Source: Pseudomonas sp. P5_109
Lineage (GTDB): Bacteria > Pseudomonadota > Gammaproteobacteria > Pseudomonadales > Pseudomonadaceae
Assembly: GCF_034009455.1 (NCBI RefSeq)
Contig: NZ_CP125380.1
Span: 6,236,001-6,300,000, forward strand
Length of the DNA stretch: 64,000 nt
Reading direction: 5' to 3'
This document shows positions 24,771 through 35,570 of the stretch, one piece after another; the stretch's first letter is position 1; each line of letters opens with the position of its first letter. Both the position numbers and the translations under genes were made by a program. The notes beneath the pieces are model-generated. The model ran no database searches. It was not told the DNA's origin and saw only the letters and a program-made list of their open reading frames with translations.

Positions 24771-27605
24771 TTGGACAAGATCCTGATTCGTGGGGCTCGA
24801 ACCCACAACCTGAAGAACATCGACCTGACCCTGCCACGGGACAAGCTGATCGTTATCACCGGCCTGTCCGGTTCCGGCAAGTCGTCCCTGGCGTTCGACA
24901 CCCTGTACGCCGAAGGTCAGCGCCGCTACGTCGAATCGCTGTCGGCCTACGCCCGGCAGTTCCTGTCGATGATGGAAAAGCCCGACGTCGACACCATCGA
25001 AGGCCTGTCGCCGGCAATCTCCATCGAACAGAAATCGACCTCGCACAACCCGCGTTCGACGGTCGGCACCATTACCGAAATCTACGACTACCTGCGCCTG
25101 CTTTATGCACGCGTGGGTATTCCGCGCTGCCCGGATCACGATATCCCGCTGGAAGCGCAGACCGTCAGCCAAATGGTCGACCTGGTTCTCGCCGAGCCGG
25201 AAGGCAGCAAGCTGATGCTGCTGGCCCCGGTCATCCGCGAACGCAAAGGCGAGCACCTGTCGGTTTTCGAAGAACTGCGCGCGCAAGGCTTCGTTCGTGC
25301 CCGAATCAACGGCAAGCTTTACGAGCTGGACGAAGCGCCGAAGCTCGACAAGCAGAAAAAGCACACCATCGATGTCGTGGTCGACCGATTCAAGGTCCGC
25401 GCCGACCTGCAACAACGCCTGGCCGAATCTTTCGAGACCGCGCTGAAGCTGGCGGACGGCATCGCCCTGGTGGCTCCGATGGACGACGAGCCCGGTGAAG
25501 AGATGATCTTCTCCGCACGCTTTGCCTGCCCGATCTGCGGCCACGCCATCAGCGAGCTGGAACCCAAGCTGTTCTCCTTCAACAACCCGGCCGGCGCTTG
25601 CCCGACTTGTGATGGCCTGGGGGTAAAGCAGTTCTTCGATATCAAGCGTCTGGTCAACGGCGAACTGACACTGGCCGAAGGGGCAATTCGCGGCTGGGAT
25701 CGGCGCAACGTCTATTACTTCCAGATGCTCGGGTCGCTGGCGGCCCACTACAAATTCAGCCTGGAAGTACCGTTCAACGAACTGCCAGCCGATCAGCAGA
25801 AATTCATCCTGCACGGCAGCGGCTCGCAAAACGTCGATTTCAAGTACCTGAACGACCGTGGCGACATCGTCAAACGCTCGCATCCGTTCGAAGGCATCGT
25901 GCCGAACCTGGAGCGCCGTTACCGCGAAACCGAATCCGCTTCGGTGCGCGAAGAGCTGGCCAAGTTCCTCAGCACCCAGTCGTGCCCGGACTGCCGTGGC
26001 ACCCGCCTGCGTCGCGAAGCGCGGCACGTTTGGGTTGGCGAGAAAACCCTGCCGGCGGTGACCAACCTGCCGATCGGCGATGCATCCGATTATTTTGGCG
26101 GGCTCAAGCTTACCGGTCGCCGTGGCGAAATCGCCGACAAGATCCTCAAGGAAATCCGCGAGCGTCTGCAGTTTCTGGTCAACGTCGGCCTCGACTATCT
26201 GTCGCTGGACCGCAGCGCCGACACCTTGTCCGGTGGCGAGGCCCAGCGTATTCGTCTGGCCAGCCAGATTGGCGCCGGCCTGGTGGGTGTCCTGTACATC
26301 CTCGACGAACCCTCCATCGGCCTGCATCAGCGCGACAACGACCGGCTGCTGGGCACCCTCAAGCACCTGCGCGATATCGGCAACACGGTGATCGTGGTCG
26401 AGCACGACGAAGATGCCATTCGCCTGGCTGACTACGTGGTGGACATCGGCCCGGGCGCCGGCGTGCACGGCGGGCATATCGTCGCCGAGGGCACACCCGC
26501 CGAGGTCATGGCGCATCCGGACTCGCTGACGGGCAAATACCTGTCGGGCCGGGTGAAGATCGAAGTCCCGGCCAAGCGCACACCGCGCAACAAGAAGCTG
26601 ACGCTGGCGCTCAAGGGTGCGCGTGGCAACAACCTGCGCAATGTCGACCTGGAAATTCCGATCGGCCTGCTGACCTGTGTCACCGGCGTATCCGGCTCGG
26701 GCAAGTCGACGCTGATCAACAACACGCTGTTCCCGCTGAGCGCCACGGCACTGAATGGCGCCACCACGCTTGAGGCCGCCGCCCACGACAGCATCAAGGG
26801 CCTGGAGCACTTGGACAAGGTCGTGGACATCGACCAGAGCCCGATCGGCCGGACCCCGCGCTCCAACCCGGCGACCTACACCGGATTGTTCACGCCGATC
26901 CGCGAATTGTTCGCCGGCGTACCGGAGTCTCGCTCCCGTGGCTACGGGCCGGGGCGTTTCTCCTTCAACGTCAAGGGCGGCCGCTGCGAAGCCTGCCAGG
27001 GCGACGGCCTGATCAAGGTCGAGATGCACTTCCTGCCGGACATCTACGTGCCTTGCGACGTGTGCAAGAGCAAGCGTTACAACCGCGAGACCCTGGAGAT
27101 CAAGTACAAGGGCAAGAGCATCCACGAAACCCTCGAGATGACCATCGAGGAAGCGCGGGTGTTCTTCGATGCCGTACCAGCCCTGGCGCGCAAGCTGCAA
27201 ACATTGATGGACGTCGGCCTGTCGTACATCAAGCTTGGGCAATCGGCGACCACGCTCTCCGGTGGTGAAGCCCAGCGGGTAAAACTGTCCCGCGAACTGT
27301 CCAAGCGTGACACCGGCAAGACCCTGTACATCCTCGATGAACCGACCACCGGCCTGCACTTCGCGGATATCCAGCAACTGCTGGACGTGTTGCATCGCCT
27401 GCGCGACCACGGCAACACCGTGGTGGTGATCGAGCACAACCTGGACGTGATCAAGACCGCCGACTGGCTTGTGGACCTCGGTCCGGAAGGTGGTTCAAAG
27501 GGCGGGCAAATCATTGCCGTCGGCACGCCGGAGGAAGTATCCGAGATGAAGCAGTCTCATACCGGTTACTACCTCAAGCCTTTGCTGGAGCGTGACCGGG
27601 CTTAA
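24771..27605 (+). CDS. uvrA: UvrABC excinuclease subunit A
   Basis: This 944-residue dimeric ATPase finds bulky DNA damage and loads UvrB. Both nucleotide-binding domains are complete: the first with Walker [10 protein letters not shown] (about residues 31-39) and signature [12 protein letters not shown], the second with GVSGSGKST and [12 protein letters not shown]. Zinc sites are seen in [18 protein letters not shown] followed by CPTCDGLG, and in [18 protein letters not shown] followed by CDVC. I choose the TTG at 24771, because [18 protein letters not shown] follows as in other UvrA proteins and GAGG lies 6 to 9 bp before; an earlier in-frame ATG at 24699 adds 24 residues with no family support. 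It ends in a strong terminator. No convincing LexA box is seen. Confidence 0.96.
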   Translation: MDKILIRGARTHNLKNIDLTLPRDKLIVITGLSGSGKSSLAFDTLYAEGQRRYVESLSAYARQFLSMMEKPDVDTIEGLSPAISIEQKSTSHNPRSTVGTITEIYDYLRLLYARVGIPRCPDHDIPLEAQTVSQMVDLVLAEPEGSKLMLLAPVIRERKGEHLSVFEELRAQGFVRARINGKLYELDEAPKLDKQKKHTIDVVVDRFKVRADLQQRLAESFETALKLADGIALVAPMDDEPGEEMIFSARFACPICGHAISELEPKLFSFNNPAGACPTCDGLGVKQFFDIKRLVNGELTLAEGAIRGWDRRNVYYFQMLGSLAAHYKFSLEVPFNELPADQQKFILHGSGSQNVDFKYLNDRGDIVKRSHPFEGIVPNLERRYRETESASVREELAKFLSTQSCPDCRGTRLRREARHVWVGEKTLPAVTNLPIGDASDYFGGLKLTGRRGEIADKILKEIRERLQFLVNVGLDYLSLDRSADTLSGGEAQRIRLASQIGAGLVGVLYILDEPSIGLHQRDNDRLLGTLKHLRDIGNTVIVVEHDEDAIRLADYVVDIGPGAGVHGGHIVAEGTPAEVMAHPDSLTGKYLSGRVKIEVPAKRTPRNKKLTLALKGARGNNLRNVDLEIPIGLLTCVTGVSGSGKSTLINNTLFPLSATALNGATTLEAAAHDSIKGLEHLDKVVDIDQSPIGRTPRSNPATYTGLFTPIRELFAGVPESRSRGYGPGRFSFNVKGGRCEACQGDGLIKVEMHFLPDIYVPCDVCKSKRYNRETLEIKYKGKSIHETLEMTIEEARVFFDAVPALARKLQTLMDVGLSYIKLGQSATTLSGGEAQRVKLSRELSKRDTGKTLYILDEPTTGLHFADIQQLLDVLHRLRDHGNTVVVIEHNLDVIKTADWLVDLGPEGGSKGGQIIAVGTPEEVSEMKQSHTGYYLKPLLERDRA

Positions 27606-27617
27606 CCGGGTGCCATG

Positions 27618-27656
27618 AAAAAGCCCCTGTCACTTCGTCAGTGACAGGGGCTTTTT
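27618..27656. terminator. Bidirectional terminator between uvrA and ftnA
   Basis: AAAAAGCCCCTGTCAC (27618-27633) pairs perfectly with GTGACAGGGGCTTTTT (27641-27656) around a 7-base loop. Both flanks carry T-runs in their own direction, so it serves the converging uvrA and ftnA genes. Confidence 0.95.
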
Positions 27657-27670
27657 TTGTATCCGCTGAA

Positions 27671-28135
27671 TCAGGCGTGGGATTGCAGGTAGTTCTCAAG
27701 CCCGATCAACTTGATCAGACCCAACTGCTTTTCGAGCCAGTAGGTGTGATCTTCTTCAGTGTCATGTAATTGAACCCGCAGCATTTCGCGGCTGACATAA
27801 TCTTTGTGCTGCTCGCAGAGCTTGATGCCCTTGCACAGCGCAGCCCGCACCTTGTATTCCAGGCGTAGATCCGCTTCGAGCATCTCAGTGACCGTGGTGC
27901 CGACATCAAGATCGTCCGGACGCATGCGCGGCGTGCCTTCGAGCATCAGAATCCGGCGCATCAGAGCATCAGCGTGCCCAGCCTCTTCTTCCATCTCGTG
28001 GTTGATTCGTTCGTAGAGCTTGGTGAAACCCCAGTCCTCATACATCCGCGAATGGACGAAATATTGATCACGCGCAGCCAGTTCGCCGGTCAGCAACGTG
28101 TTGAGGTAATCGATCACATCTGGGTGGCCTTGCAT
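27671..28135 (-). CDS. bfrA: Ferritin FtnA/BfrA (non-haem bacterioferritin-like)
   Basis: This 154-residue four-helix protein forms a 24-subunit iron-storage shell. The diiron ferroxidase ligands are present: Glu18, Glu51, His54 in [10 protein letters not shown], a Glu near 93, Glu127 and His130. The haem-ligand Met52 of true bacterioferritins is replaced by Ala. This matches P. aeruginosa PA4235, which was shown to be a bacterial ferritin (FtnA) despite the name bfrA. It stores Fe3+ and limits Fenton chemistry, and sits between uvrA and katA. A purine-rich ribosome binding site (GGGAGATG) precedes the ATG. Confidence 0.92.
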   Translation of the reverse strand: MQGHPDVIDYLNTLLTGELAARDQYFVHSRMYEDWGFTKLYERINHEMEEEAGHADALMRRILMLEGTPRMRPDDLDVGTTVTEMLEADLRLEYKVRAALCKGIKLCEQHKDYVSREMLRVQLHDTEEDHTYWLEKQLGLIKLIGLENYLQSHA

Positions 28136-28247
28136 CGCCCTACATCTCCCTGCTTGAAAGTTGTAGTTTGAACCAACACGGCCATATCGTCACTCGGAAG
28201 ACGCAATAAAAGCGAAGATATTCTGAGAAAATCAGCTGAAATAACGC

Positions 28248-28272
28248 AAAAACCGCCCAAACAAGGGCGGTT
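28248..28272 (-). terminator. katA terminator
   Basis: In the minus strand AACCGCCC (pairing 28265-28272 with 28251-28258) closes a 6-base loop and is followed by a run of five T (28248-28252). It lies 12 bases after the katA stop codon. Confidence 0.85.
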
Positions 28273-28283
28273 CTGCTTCTCAT

Positions 28284-29738
28284 TTAGACTTCGTTAAGCT
28301 GTACGTTGAGCAGCTTTGCGATTGCTTCTCCATACGCCGGGTCCGCCTTGAAGAAATGCTGCAACTGGCGATCAACCACGTCACTCGACACACCCGCCAT
28401 CGCACCAGCGATGTTGCTGACCAGCAATGATTTCTGCTCTGCAGACATCAAGCGGAACAATGCGCCTGCGTGACTGTAGTAGTCGGTATCTTCGCGGTGA
28501 TCATAACGATCGGCTGCACCGCTCAGGGCCAATGCCGGCTCTGCATAACGAGGCGCCTGCTTCGGCGACTCGACGTAGCTGTTTGGCTCGTAGTTCGGCG
28601 CCGCACCGCCATTGCTGCCAAAAGCCATTGAGCCGTCGCGCTGGTAGGTGTTGACCGGGCTGCGCGGAGCATTGACTGGCAGTTGTTGGTGATTGGTGCC
28701 GACACGGTAGCGGTGCGCGTCCGCATAGGCGAACACCCGGCCTTGCAGCATACGATCCGGCGAGAGGCCAACGCCTGGCACCATGTTGCTGGGACCGAAC
28801 GCCGCCTGCTCGACTTCCGCAAAGTAATTCTGCGGATTGCGATTGAGCTCCAGTTCGCCCACTTCAATCAGTGGAAACTCTTTCTGCGACCAGGTTTTGG
28901 TCACATCAAACGGGTTCTCGTAATGCGCTGCCGCCTGAGCCTCGGTCATGATCTGAATGCACACGCGCCATTTCGGGAAATCGCCGCGTTCGATGGCATT
29001 GAACAAGTCACGCTGGGCGTAATCCGGATCGGCACCCGCCAGGCGCGCAGCCTCGGCAGGAGCAAGGTTCTTGATCCCCTGCTTGGTCTTGTAGTGCCAC
29101 TTCACCCAGTGACGCTCACCTTGAGCGTTGATAAGACTGTAAGTGTGGCTACCAAAGCCGTGCATATGACGGTAGCCGTCAGGGATACCCCGGTCGGAGA
29201 ACAGGATGGTGACCTGATGCAGCGCCTCGGGCGAATGCGACCAGAAGTCCCACATCATCTGGGCACTCTTGAGGTTGCTTTGCGGCAAGCGCTTCTGGGT
29301 GTGGATAAAGTCTGGAAACTTCAGTGGATCGCGAATGAAGAACACCGGGGTGTTGTTGCCGACGATGTCCCAGTTGCCTTCCTCGGTGTAAAACTTCAGG
29401 GCAAAGCCACGCGGATCACGCTCGGTATCGGCCGAACCACGCTCACCACCCACGGTGGAAAACCGCAGGAACGTCGGAGTTTGCTTGCCAACCGCTTCGA
29501 ACAGCTTGGCACTGGTGTATTGGCTGATATCGCTGGTCACGGTAAACGTACCGTAGGCACCCGAGCCTTTGGCGTGTACACGGCGCTCAGGGATGTTTTC
29601 ACGGTTGAAGTGGGCAAGCTTCTCGATCAGGTGGAAGTCGTCGAGCAGCAGCGGGCCACGAGGGCCGGCGGAACGGGAATTCTGGTTATCGGCAACAGGA
29701 GCGCCACTGGCGGTTGTAAGCGTTGTGTTTTGGCTCAT
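28284..29738 (-). CDS. katA: Monofunctional haem catalase KatA
   Basis: This 484-residue small-subunit (clade III) catalase turns hydrogen peroxide into water and oxygen in the cytoplasm. The catalytic His55 lies in [13 protein letters not shown] and the catalytic Asn in [15 protein letters not shown]. The proximal haem Tyr is in [14 protein letters not shown]. The length and [20 protein letters not shown] start fit KatA of P. aeruginosa, which lies next to ftnA too. FtnA supplies or holds iron and KatA needs it for haem. The ribosome binding site is GAGGAAGG. A promoter with an upstream OxyR-like half site is described separately. Confidence 0.95.
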   Translation of the reverse strand: MSQNTTLTTASGAPVADNQNSRSAGPRGPLLLDDFHLIEKLAHFNRENIPERRVHAKGSGAYGTFTVTSDISQYTSAKLFEAVGKQTPTFLRFSTVGGERGSADTERDPRGFALKFYTEEGNWDIVGNNTPVFFIRDPLKFPDFIHTQKRLPQSNLKSAQMMWDFWSHSPEALHQVTILFSDRGIPDGYRHMHGFGSHTYSLINAQGERHWVKWHYKTKQGIKNLAPAEAARLAGADPDYAQRDLFNAIERGDFPKWRVCIQIMTEAQAAAHYENPFDVTKTWSQKEFPLIEVGELELNRNPQNYFAEVEQAAFGPSNMVPGVGLSPDRMLQGRVFAYADAHRYRVGTNHQQLPVNAPRSPVNTYQRDGSMAFGSNGGAAPNYEPNSYVESPKQAPRYAEPALALSGAADRYDHREDTDYYSHAGALFRLMSAEQKSLLVSNIAGAMAGVSSDVVDRQLQHFFKADPAYGEAIAKLLNVQLNEV

Positions 29739-29791
29739 GCGAAATTCCTTCCTCTGTCGGTCTTTAACTGCCGGCTAATCGGCTGAGAAGG

Positions 29792-29857
29792 AGTATTGAT
29801 CATCAATATGACAGCTACAAATTCATTAACTTGCAGACATCGATAGAGAAATACTAA
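29792..29857 (-). promoter_or_regulatory. katA promoter with OxyR-like half site and a core palindrome
   Basis: On the minus strand TTGTAG (29815-29820) and AATACT (29792-29797) are separated by 17 bases. Upstream, TTAG-N7-CTAT (29843-29857) fits one half of the OxyR motif ATAG-N7-CTAT, with one mismatch. The second half is not clear. A 15-bp odd palindrome (29794-29808, arms TATTGAT and ATCAATA around one base) overlaps the -10 and the spacer. Confidence 0.5.
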
Positions 29858-29932
29858 TGATCATCCCCATCCCATACTGACAACGGGAAAGATTCGAGGA
29901 TTGTATGAACGGCGCGTTTTTCTTACAGGCAC

Positions 29933-29957
29933 AAAAAACCGGGCACTAGGCCCGGTT
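29933..29957 (-). terminator. Terminator of the alpha operon (after rplQ)
   Basis: In the minus strand ACCGGGC (29950-29956) pairs with GCCCGGT (29938-29944) and is followed by six T (29933-29938). It lies about 20 bases after the rplQ stop. Confidence 0.9.
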
Positions 29958-29977
29958 CCTTGTTTCAGACTGACGTC

Positions 29978-30364
29978 TTACTCGGCGGATACAGCTTCGC
30001 CAGCAGTAGCACGATCAACCAACTCGACGTACGCCATAGGCGCGTTGTCGCCAGCGCGGAAACCGCACTTGAGGATGCGCAGGTAGCCACCCTCACGGGT
30101 AGCGTAACGCTTGCCCAGGTCGTTGAAGAGCTTACCAACGATAGCTTTCGAACGAGTACGGTCGAAAGCCAGACGGCGGTTAGCAACGCTATCTATCTTG
30201 GCCAAAGTGATCAGCGGCTCAGCAACGCGACGCAGTTCTTTAGCTTTTGGCAGAGTAGTTTTGATCAGCTCGTGCTCGAACAGCGACACCGCCATGTTTT
30301 GGAACATGGCCTTGCGGTGCGAGCTGGTGCGGCTCAGGTGACGACCACTTTTACGATGACGCAT
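29978..30364 (-). CDS. rplQ: 50S ribosomal protein L17
   Basis: This 128-residue protein begins [20 protein letters not shown], the bacterial L17 signature. It binds 23S rRNA near the exit tunnel. It is the last gene of the alpha operon, 42 bp after rpoA, and ends in a terminator. Confidence 0.97.
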   Translation of the reverse strand: MRHRKSGRHLSRTSSHRKAMFQNMAVSLFEHELIKTTLPKAKELRRVAEPLITLAKIDSVANRRLAFDRTRSKAIVGKLFNDLGKRYATREGGYLRILKCGFRAGDNAPMAYVELVDRATAGEAVSAE

Positions 30365-30406
30365 GGTTCATTCCTTACCAAACACTACGTTCGGTGATTA
30401 CGACGA

Positions 30407-31408
30407 TCAGGCAGTCGCCTTGTCGTCCTTCTTAAGACTTGCAGGCGGCCAGTTGTCGAGGCGCATGCCGAGGGACAGACCGCGGGAGGCCAGAACGTCC
30501 TTGATTTCAGTCAAGGATTTCTTGCCCAGGTTCGGAGTCTTCAACAGTTCCACTTCGGTACGCTGAATCAGGTCACCGATGTAGTAAATGTTTTCCGCCT
30601 TAAGGCAGTTAGCCGAACGTACAGTCAGTTCCAGATCGTCAACCGGGCGAAGCAGGATCGGATCGATCTCGTCTTCCTGCTCGACAACCACTGGCTCACT
30701 GTCACCTTTGAGGTCGACGAACGCAGCCAACTGCTGTTGCAGGATGGTTGCAGCGCGGCGAATAGCCTCTTCAGGATCCAGAGTACCGTTGGTTTCCAGA
30801 TCAATAACCAGCTTGTCCAGGTTAGTACGCTGCTCGACACGGGCGTTTTCCACCACGTATGCGATACGGCGAACCGGGCTGAACGAAGAGTCAAGCTGCA
30901 AGCGACCGATGCTGCGGCTTTCGTCTTCATCGCTCTGACGCGAGTCTGCCGGTTCATAACCACGACCACGAGCTACTACGAGCTTCATGTTCAGGGCGCC
31001 GTTAGACGCCAGGTTAGCGATTACGTGATCGGGATTAACGATCTCGACATCATGATCCAGCTGAATATCGGCAGCGGTAACCACCCCCGAACCCTTCTTC
31101 GACAAGGTCAGCGTAACTTCGTCACGACCGTGCAGCTTGATAGCCAGACCTTTAAGGTTCAACAGGATTTCAATTACGTCTTCCTGTACACCTTCGATGG
31201 CGCTGTACTCGTGGAGCACACCGTCAATCTCGGCCTCGACTACTGCACAGCCGGGCATTGAGGACAACAGGATGCGGCGCAGCGCGTTGCCCAGGGTATG
31301 GCCGAAACCACGCTCGAGAGGCTCGAGAGTGATCTTGGCGCGGGTTGGACTGACAACCTGCACATCAATGTGGCGGGGTGTCAGGAACTCATTTACCGAA
31401 ATCTGCAT
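30407..31408 (-). CDS. rpoA: RNA polymerase alpha subunit
   Basis: This 333-residue protein has the N-terminal dimerisation domain ([20 protein letters not shown]) and a C-terminal domain that contacts UP elements and activators. The key DNA-binding segment [18 protein letters not shown] contains the Arg equivalent to E. coli Arg265, and the downstream [18 protein letters not shown] is intact. It is the fourth gene of the alpha operon, as in other gammaproteobacteria, 22 bp after rpsD. Confidence 0.98.
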   Translation of the reverse strand: MQISVNEFLTPRHIDVQVVSPTRAKITLEPLERGFGHTLGNALRRILLSSMPGCAVVEAEIDGVLHEYSAIEGVQEDVIEILLNLKGLAIKLHGRDEVTLTLSKKGSGVVTAADIQLDHDVEIVNPDHVIANLASNGALNMKLVVARGRGYEPADSRQSDEDESRSIGRLQLDSSFSPVRRIAYVVENARVEQRTNLDKLVIDLETNGTLDPEEAIRRAATILQQQLAAFVDLKGDSEPVVVEQEDEIDPILLRPVDDLELTVRSANCLKAENIYYIGDLIQRTEVELLKTPNLGKKSLTEIKDVLASRGLSLGMRLDNWPPASLKKDDKATA

Positions 31409-31430
31409 GGATGCACCTATTTTCTAGCCC

Positions 31431-32051
31431 TTACTTGGAGTAGAGCTCGACAATCAGGCTTTCGTTGATGTCGGCGGACAGATCACTGCGAGCTGGAACG
31501 TTCTTGAAAACGCCCGACTTCTTCTCAGTGTCTACTTCTACCCATTCTACGCGGCCACGTTGGGCACACAGATCGAGAGCTTGGACAATGCGAAGTTGAT
31601 TTTTTGCTTTCTCGCGAACAGCAACCACGTCACCAGCACGAACCTGGTAGGACGGAACGTTAACGGTCTGACCGTTTACGCTGATCGACTTGTGCGATAC
31701 CAGCTGACGGGATTCGGCACGAGTCGAACCAAAGCCCATACGGTATACAACGTTGTCCAGACGGCATTCGAGCAGTTGCAGCAGGTTCTCACCGGTTGCA
31801 CCTTTCTTGCCAGCAGCTTCTTTGTAGTAGCCGCTGAATTGACGCTCGAGAACGCCGTAGATACGACGGACCTTCTGCTTTTCACGCAGTTGGGTGCCGT
31901 AGTCGGACTGGCGACCGCGGCGTTGGCCGTGGATACCAGGTGCTGCTTCAATGTTGCACTTCGATTCGATCGCGCGCACGCCGCTCTTCAGGAAGAGATC
32001 GGTGCCTTCGCGACGAGCGAGTTTGCATTTTGGACCAATGTAACGAGCCAT
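31431..32051 (-). CDS. rpsD: 30S ribosomal protein S4
   Basis: This 206-residue protein starts [16 protein letters not shown]. It is an assembly initiator of the 30S body and, with S5, guards decoding accuracy. The S4 RNA-binding domain lies at about residues 95-160 ([20 protein letters not shown]). In E. coli S4 represses the alpha operon by binding the rpsM leader; a similar leader is possible here but not shown. Confidence 0.98.
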   Translation of the reverse strand: MARYIGPKCKLARREGTDLFLKSGVRAIESKCNIEAAPGIHGQRRGRQSDYGTQLREKQKVRRIYGVLERQFSGYYKEAAGKKGATGENLLQLLECRLDNVVYRMGFGSTRAESRQLVSHKSISVNGQTVNVPSYQVRAGDVVAVREKAKNQLRIVQALDLCAQRGRVEWVEVDTEKKSGVFKNVPARSDLSADINESLIVELYSK

Positions 32052-32069
32052 TCTTTACAATCTCCTGGA

Positions 32070-32459
32070 TTACACGCGGCGCTTCTTCGGCGGACGGCAC
32101 CCGTTGTGCGGGATTGGCGTCACGTCGGTGATGCTGGCGATCTTGTAGCCACAGCCGTTCAAAGCGCGGACTGCGGATTCACGACCTGGACCTGGACCTT
32201 TGACATTGACGTCGAGGTTTTTCAGGCCGTATTCCAGCGCAGCTTGACCAGCACGTTCAGCAGCTACTTGAGCAGCAAACGGGGTGGACTTGCGGGAACC
32301 GCGGAAACCCGAACCACCGGAGGTAGCCCAGGAAAGAGCGTTACCTTGACGGTCGGTAATGGTCACGATGGTGTTGTTAAAAGATGCATGGATGTGGGCG
32401 ATGCCATCAACCACTGTCTTTTTAACTTTTTTACGAGGACGAGCAGCAGGTTTTGCCAT
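32070..32459 (-). CDS. rpsK: 30S ribosomal protein S11
   Basis: This 129-residue platform protein has the conserved [20 protein letters not shown] and [16 protein letters not shown] segments. Its C-terminus [17 protein letters not shown] is typical. It is 18 bp from rpsD in the alpha operon. Confidence 0.98.
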   Translation of the reverse strand: MAKPAARPRKKVKKTVVDGIAHIHASFNNTIVTITDRQGNALSWATSGGSGFRGSRKSTPFAAQVAAERAGQAALEYGLKNLDVNVKGPGPGRESAVRALNGCGYKIASITDVTPIPHNGCRPPKKRRV

Positions 32460-32489
32460 GATTAAATTCCTGTCGATTCGCTGGGGCGA

Positions 32490-32846
32490 TTACTTGCGGA
32501 TCGGCTTACGCGGACCTTTACGGGTACGCGCGTTGGTCTTGGTACGCTGACCGCGTACTGGAAGACCGCGACGATGACGCAGACCGCGATAGCAACCGAG
32601 GTCCATCAAGCGCTTGATTTTCATGTTGATTTCGCGACGCAGGTCACCTTCAGTGGTGAACTTCGCCACTTCGCCACGCAGCTGTTCAATTTGCTCGTCG
32701 CTCAGATCTTTGATCTTTGCTGCTGGGTTTACCCCAGTCTCTGCACAAATTTTCTGTGCAGTAGTGCGACCAACACCATAGATGTAGGTCAGCGAGATAA
32801 CAGTATGCTTGTTATCTGGAATGTTAACGCCTGCAATACGGGCCAT
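32490..32846 (-). CDS. rpsM: 30S ribosomal protein S13
   Basis: This 118-residue head protein begins [20 protein letters not shown] and contacts the P-site tRNA and the 50S subunit. It is the first gene of the alpha operon and has its own promoter. The C-terminal basic tail ([18 protein letters not shown]) reaches the tRNA. Confidence 0.98.
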   Translation of the reverse strand: MARIAGVNIPDNKHTVISLTYIYGVGRTTAQKICAETGVNPAAKIKDLSDEQIEQLRGEVAKFTTEGDLRREINMKIKRLMDLGCYRGLRHRRGLPVRGQRTKTNARTRKGPRKPIRK

Positions 32847-32905
32847 TCAGTGGGACTCCAATTGACAGCTACCTACGCCCCGGAAGCCAAGAAATAGGGC
32901 GCGAG

Positions 32906-32934
32906 ATAATATCGCTGTAATAACAAATAATCAA
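32906..32934 (-). promoter_or_regulatory. Alpha operon promoter
   Basis: On the minus strand TTGATT (32929-32934) and TATTAT (32906-32911) are spaced by exactly 17 bases. It lies just after the stem-loop that follows rpmJ and about 60 bp before rpsM, which fits a separately started alpha operon. Confidence 0.8.
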
Positions 32935-32958
32935 CCCGGCAGCGCACTAGCTGCCGGG
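32935..32958 (-). terminator. Stem-loop at the end of the spc operon
   Basis: CCCGGCAGC (32935-32943) and GCTGCCGGG (32950-32958) form a perfect 9-bp stem with a 6-base loop after rpmJ. The T-run is interrupted (TTGATTATTTGTT), so termination may be partial, and its tail forms the -35 of the alpha promoter. Confidence 0.6.
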
Positions 32959-32976
32959 CTTGAAGCACAATCACAC

Positions 32977-33093
32977 TCAGCCTTGGCGCTGTTTGTGACG
33001 CGGTTCCGCGCTGCAAATTACTCGAACAACACCTTCGCGGCGAATAATCTTGCAGTTACGGCACAGCTTTTTCACCGATGCACGAACTTTCAT
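32977..33093 (-). CDS. rpmJ: 50S ribosomal protein L36 (zinc-binding form)
   Basis: This is a 38-residue gene starting at the ATG at 33093-33091 ([20 protein letters not shown]). Cys11, Cys14, Cys27 and His33 form the zinc ribbon, so this is the C+ form. It lies directly after secY as the last gene of the spc operon. Confidence 0.96.
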
Positions 33094-33117
33094 CACCAAC
33101 TCCTCGAACCTTATGGG

Positions 33118-34446
33118 TCAGCGCAGCATGCCGCTGCCGTAACCCTTCAGGTTGGCTTTCTTCATCAGGGATTCGTACTGGTGCGAAACGAGGTGCGATT
33201 GTACTTGGGACATGAAGTCCATCACAACCACGACGACGATCAGCAACGAGGTCCCGCCAAGGTAGAACGGTACGTTGGCTGCAACCACCAGGAACTGGGG
33301 CAACAGGCAGACGGCCGTCATGTAAAGAGCACCGAACATGGTCAAGCGAGTCAGAACGCCATCAATGTAGCGCGCAGACTGCTCACCTGGACGGATGCCC
33401 GGAATAAAGGCACCGGACTTCTTCAGGTTTTCCGCTACGTCTTTCGGATTGAACATCAACGCCGTATAGAAGAAGCAGAAGAAAATAATCCCTGCACTAA
33501 ACAGCAGAATATTCAACGGCTGACCAGGAGCGATCGACTGCGAGATGTCCTGCAACCAGCCCATACCTTCAGACTGACCGAACCAGGCACCCAACGAAGC
33601 CGGGAACAGCAAAATGCTGCTCGCGAAAATAGCCGGAATAACACCAGCCATGTTCACCTTCAGCGGCAAGTGGCTTGTCTGCGCAGCAAAGACCTTGCGG
33701 CCCTGCTGACGCTTGGCGTAGTGAACAGCAATACGACGCTGACCACGCTCAATGAACACCACGAAACCGATAATCGCTACTGCCAGCAAACCGATGGCAA
33801 CCAGGGCGAAGATGTTGATATCACCCTGACGTGCAGACTCGAAAGACTGCCCGATCGCTCTCGGAAGACCGGCGACGATACCCGAAAAAATCAACATCGA
33901 GATACCGTTGCCAACACCACGCTCAGTAATCTGCTCACCCAGCCACATCATGAACATCGCACCAGCCACAAAAGTGGATACCGCGACGAAATGGAAGCCA
34001 AAGTCACCAGTGAACGCAACGCCCTGCCCCGCCAGACCAATGGACATGCCAATGGCCTGGACGAGAGCGAGAACGACAGTGCCGTAGCGGGTGTACTGGC
34101 TGATCTTGCGACGGCCAGCTTCACCTTCCTTCTTCAACTGCTCCAGCTGCGGGCTGACGGCGGTCATCAGTTGCATGATGATCGATGCCGAGATGTACGG
34201 CATGATCCCCAGTGCAAAGATGCTCATCCGTTCCAGCGCGCCGCCGGAAAACATGTTGAACAAGCTAAGAATGGTCCCCTCATTCTGTCGAAACAGGTCC
34301 GCGAGTCGGTCCGGGTTGATACCTGGAACCGGGATGTGTGCGCCTATTCGGTAGACGATAATCGCCAGGAACAGAAAACGCAGACGAGCCCAGAGTTCAG
34401 ACATACCGCCTTTGCCGAGCGCAGAGAGAGCACCTTGCTTAGCCAT
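33118..34446 (-). CDS. secY: Protein translocase subunit SecY
   Basis: This 442-residue ten-helix membrane channel exports unfolded proteins with SecE and SecG, powered by SecA. Helix 1 starts at [20 protein letters not shown]; the plug region [20 protein letters not shown] and the C-terminal loop [19 protein letters not shown] are conserved. It is a member of the spc operon and follows rplO with no gap (the rplO stop is at 34447). Confidence 0.98.
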   Translation of the reverse strand: MAKQGALSALGKGGMSELWARLRFLFLAIIVYRIGAHIPVPGINPDRLADLFRQNEGTILSLFNMFSGGALERMSIFALGIMPYISASIIMQLMTAVSPQLEQLKKEGEAGRRKISQYTRYGTVVLALVQAIGMSIGLAGQGVAFTGDFGFHFVAVSTFVAGAMFMMWLGEQITERGVGNGISMLIFSGIVAGLPRAIGQSFESARQGDINIFALVAIGLLAVAIIGFVVFIERGQRRIAVHYAKRQQGRKVFAAQTSHLPLKVNMAGVIPAIFASSILLFPASLGAWFGQSEGMGWLQDISQSIAPGQPLNILLFSAGIIFFCFFYTALMFNPKDVAENLKKSGAFIPGIRPGEQSARYIDGVLTRLTMFGALYMTAVCLLPQFLVVAANVPFYLGGTSLLIVVVVVMDFMSQVQSHLVSHQYESLMKKANLKGYGSGMLR

Positions 34447-34884
34447 TTATTCCTCGAACTTGCCGCCAGCTGCTTCGATAGCCGCACGCGCACCTTTGGT
34501 GGCGCCGATTCCCTTGCCGATAGTGACAGCGCGAGTCACTTCACCGGACAGCATGATTTTCACACGCTGTACGTTGACGTTGATCACGTTGGCATCTTTC
34601 AGGGACTGCACGGTGACGATGTCGCCTTCCACTTTAGCCAGCTCGGACAGACGCACTTCTGCGCGATCCATGGCCTTCAGGGAAACGAAACCGAACTTCG
34701 GCAGGCGACGATGCAGCGGCTGTTGACCGCCTTCAAAGCCTGGAGCAATGGTGCCACCGGAGCGGGAGGTCTGACCTTTGTGACCACGGCCACCAGTCTT
34801 ACCCAAACCGCTACCGATACCACGGCCCGGACGATGCTTTTCGCGACGGGAACCCGGCGCTGGACTCAGATCATTGAGTTTCAT
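34447..34884 (-). CDS. rplO: 50S ribosomal protein L15
   Basis: This 145-residue protein has the long glycine-rich N-terminal extension ([20 protein letters not shown]) that threads into 23S rRNA. It is 3 bp after rpmD and abuts secY. Confidence 0.97.
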   Translation of the reverse strand: MKLNDLSPAPGSRREKHRPGRGIGSGLGKTGGRGHKGQTSRSGGTIAPGFEGGQQPLHRRLPKFGFVSLKAMDRAEVRLSELAKVEGDIVTVQSLKDANVINVNVQRVKIMLSGEVTRAVTIGKGIGATKGARAAIEAAGGKFEE

Positions 34885-34887
34885 CGA

Positions 34888-35064
34888 TTAACCCTCGACA
34901 CGCAGCATGTAGTAAGCCTTGTTGATCATCCCGCGATTCTCGGGAGTATCCTGGACTTCTACAGTGTGACCGATGCGACGCAGACCCAGACCCTTAACGC
35001 ACAGTTTGTGGTTAGGGATGCGGCCGGTCATGCTTTTGATCAGCGTTACTTTTACGGTAGCCAT
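34888..35064 (-). CDS. rpmD: 50S ribosomal protein L30
   Basis: This 58-residue gene starts at the ATG at 35064-35062 ([20 protein letters not shown]) and ends with the TAA at 34890-34888 (YYMLRVEG). The segment [20 protein letters not shown] is the L30 signature. It is between rpsE and rplO, the usual order. Confidence 0.96.
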
Positions 35065-35066
35065 GA

Positions 35067-35567
35067 TCAGAAGATCTCCTTGACGCTTTTGCCACGCTTG
35101 GCGGCAATGGATTCAGGAGACTGCATTGCTTTCAAACCCTTGAAAGTGGCGTGAACCACGTTTACCGGGTTAGTCGAGCCGTAGCACTTGGCCAGAACGT
35201 TCTGAACGCCAGCAACTTCGAGGACAGCACGCATAGCGCCGCCAGCGATGATACCGGTACCTTCAGAAGCAGGCTGCATGTACACCTTCGAAGCGCCGTG
35301 AGCGGACTTCATTGCGTACTGCAGAGTGGTGCCGTTCAGATCAACCTGGATCATGTTGCGGCGAGCAGCTTCCATTGCCTTCTGGATCGCAGCAGGCACT
35401 TCACGCGACTTGCCACGGCCGAAGCCAACACGGCCTTTACCATCACCAACCACGGTCAACGCGGTGAAAGTGAAGATACGGCCGCCTTTAACGGTTTTGG
35501 CTACGCGGTTAACTTGAACCAGCTTCTCGATGTAGCCTTCGTCGCGCTTTTGGTCGTTATTTGACAT
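35067..35567 (-). CDS. rpsE: 30S ribosomal protein S5
   Basis: This 166-residue protein starts [40 protein letters not shown] and [20 protein letters not shown] form the S5 double-stranded RNA-binding domain. With S4 it controls decoding accuracy. It has a 2-bp gap to rpmD. Confidence 0.98.
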
Positions 35568-35570
35568 AAC

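Noticed and set aside
24738..27437. An 899-codon minus-strand ORF opposite uvrA, and a 762-codon one opposite lhr (8323-10611)
   Set aside because: These are antisense shadows in GC-rich genes; their composition is repetitive and no family is recognised.
29794..29808. TTGATCATCAA as an Anr box for katA
   Set aside because: The half sites are separated by one base instead of four, so an Anr dimer would not fit.
32983..35154. A 723-codon plus-strand ORF opposite rpmJ, secY, rplO and rpmD
   Set aside because: It crosses four real genes in the antisense frame and reflects codon bias.
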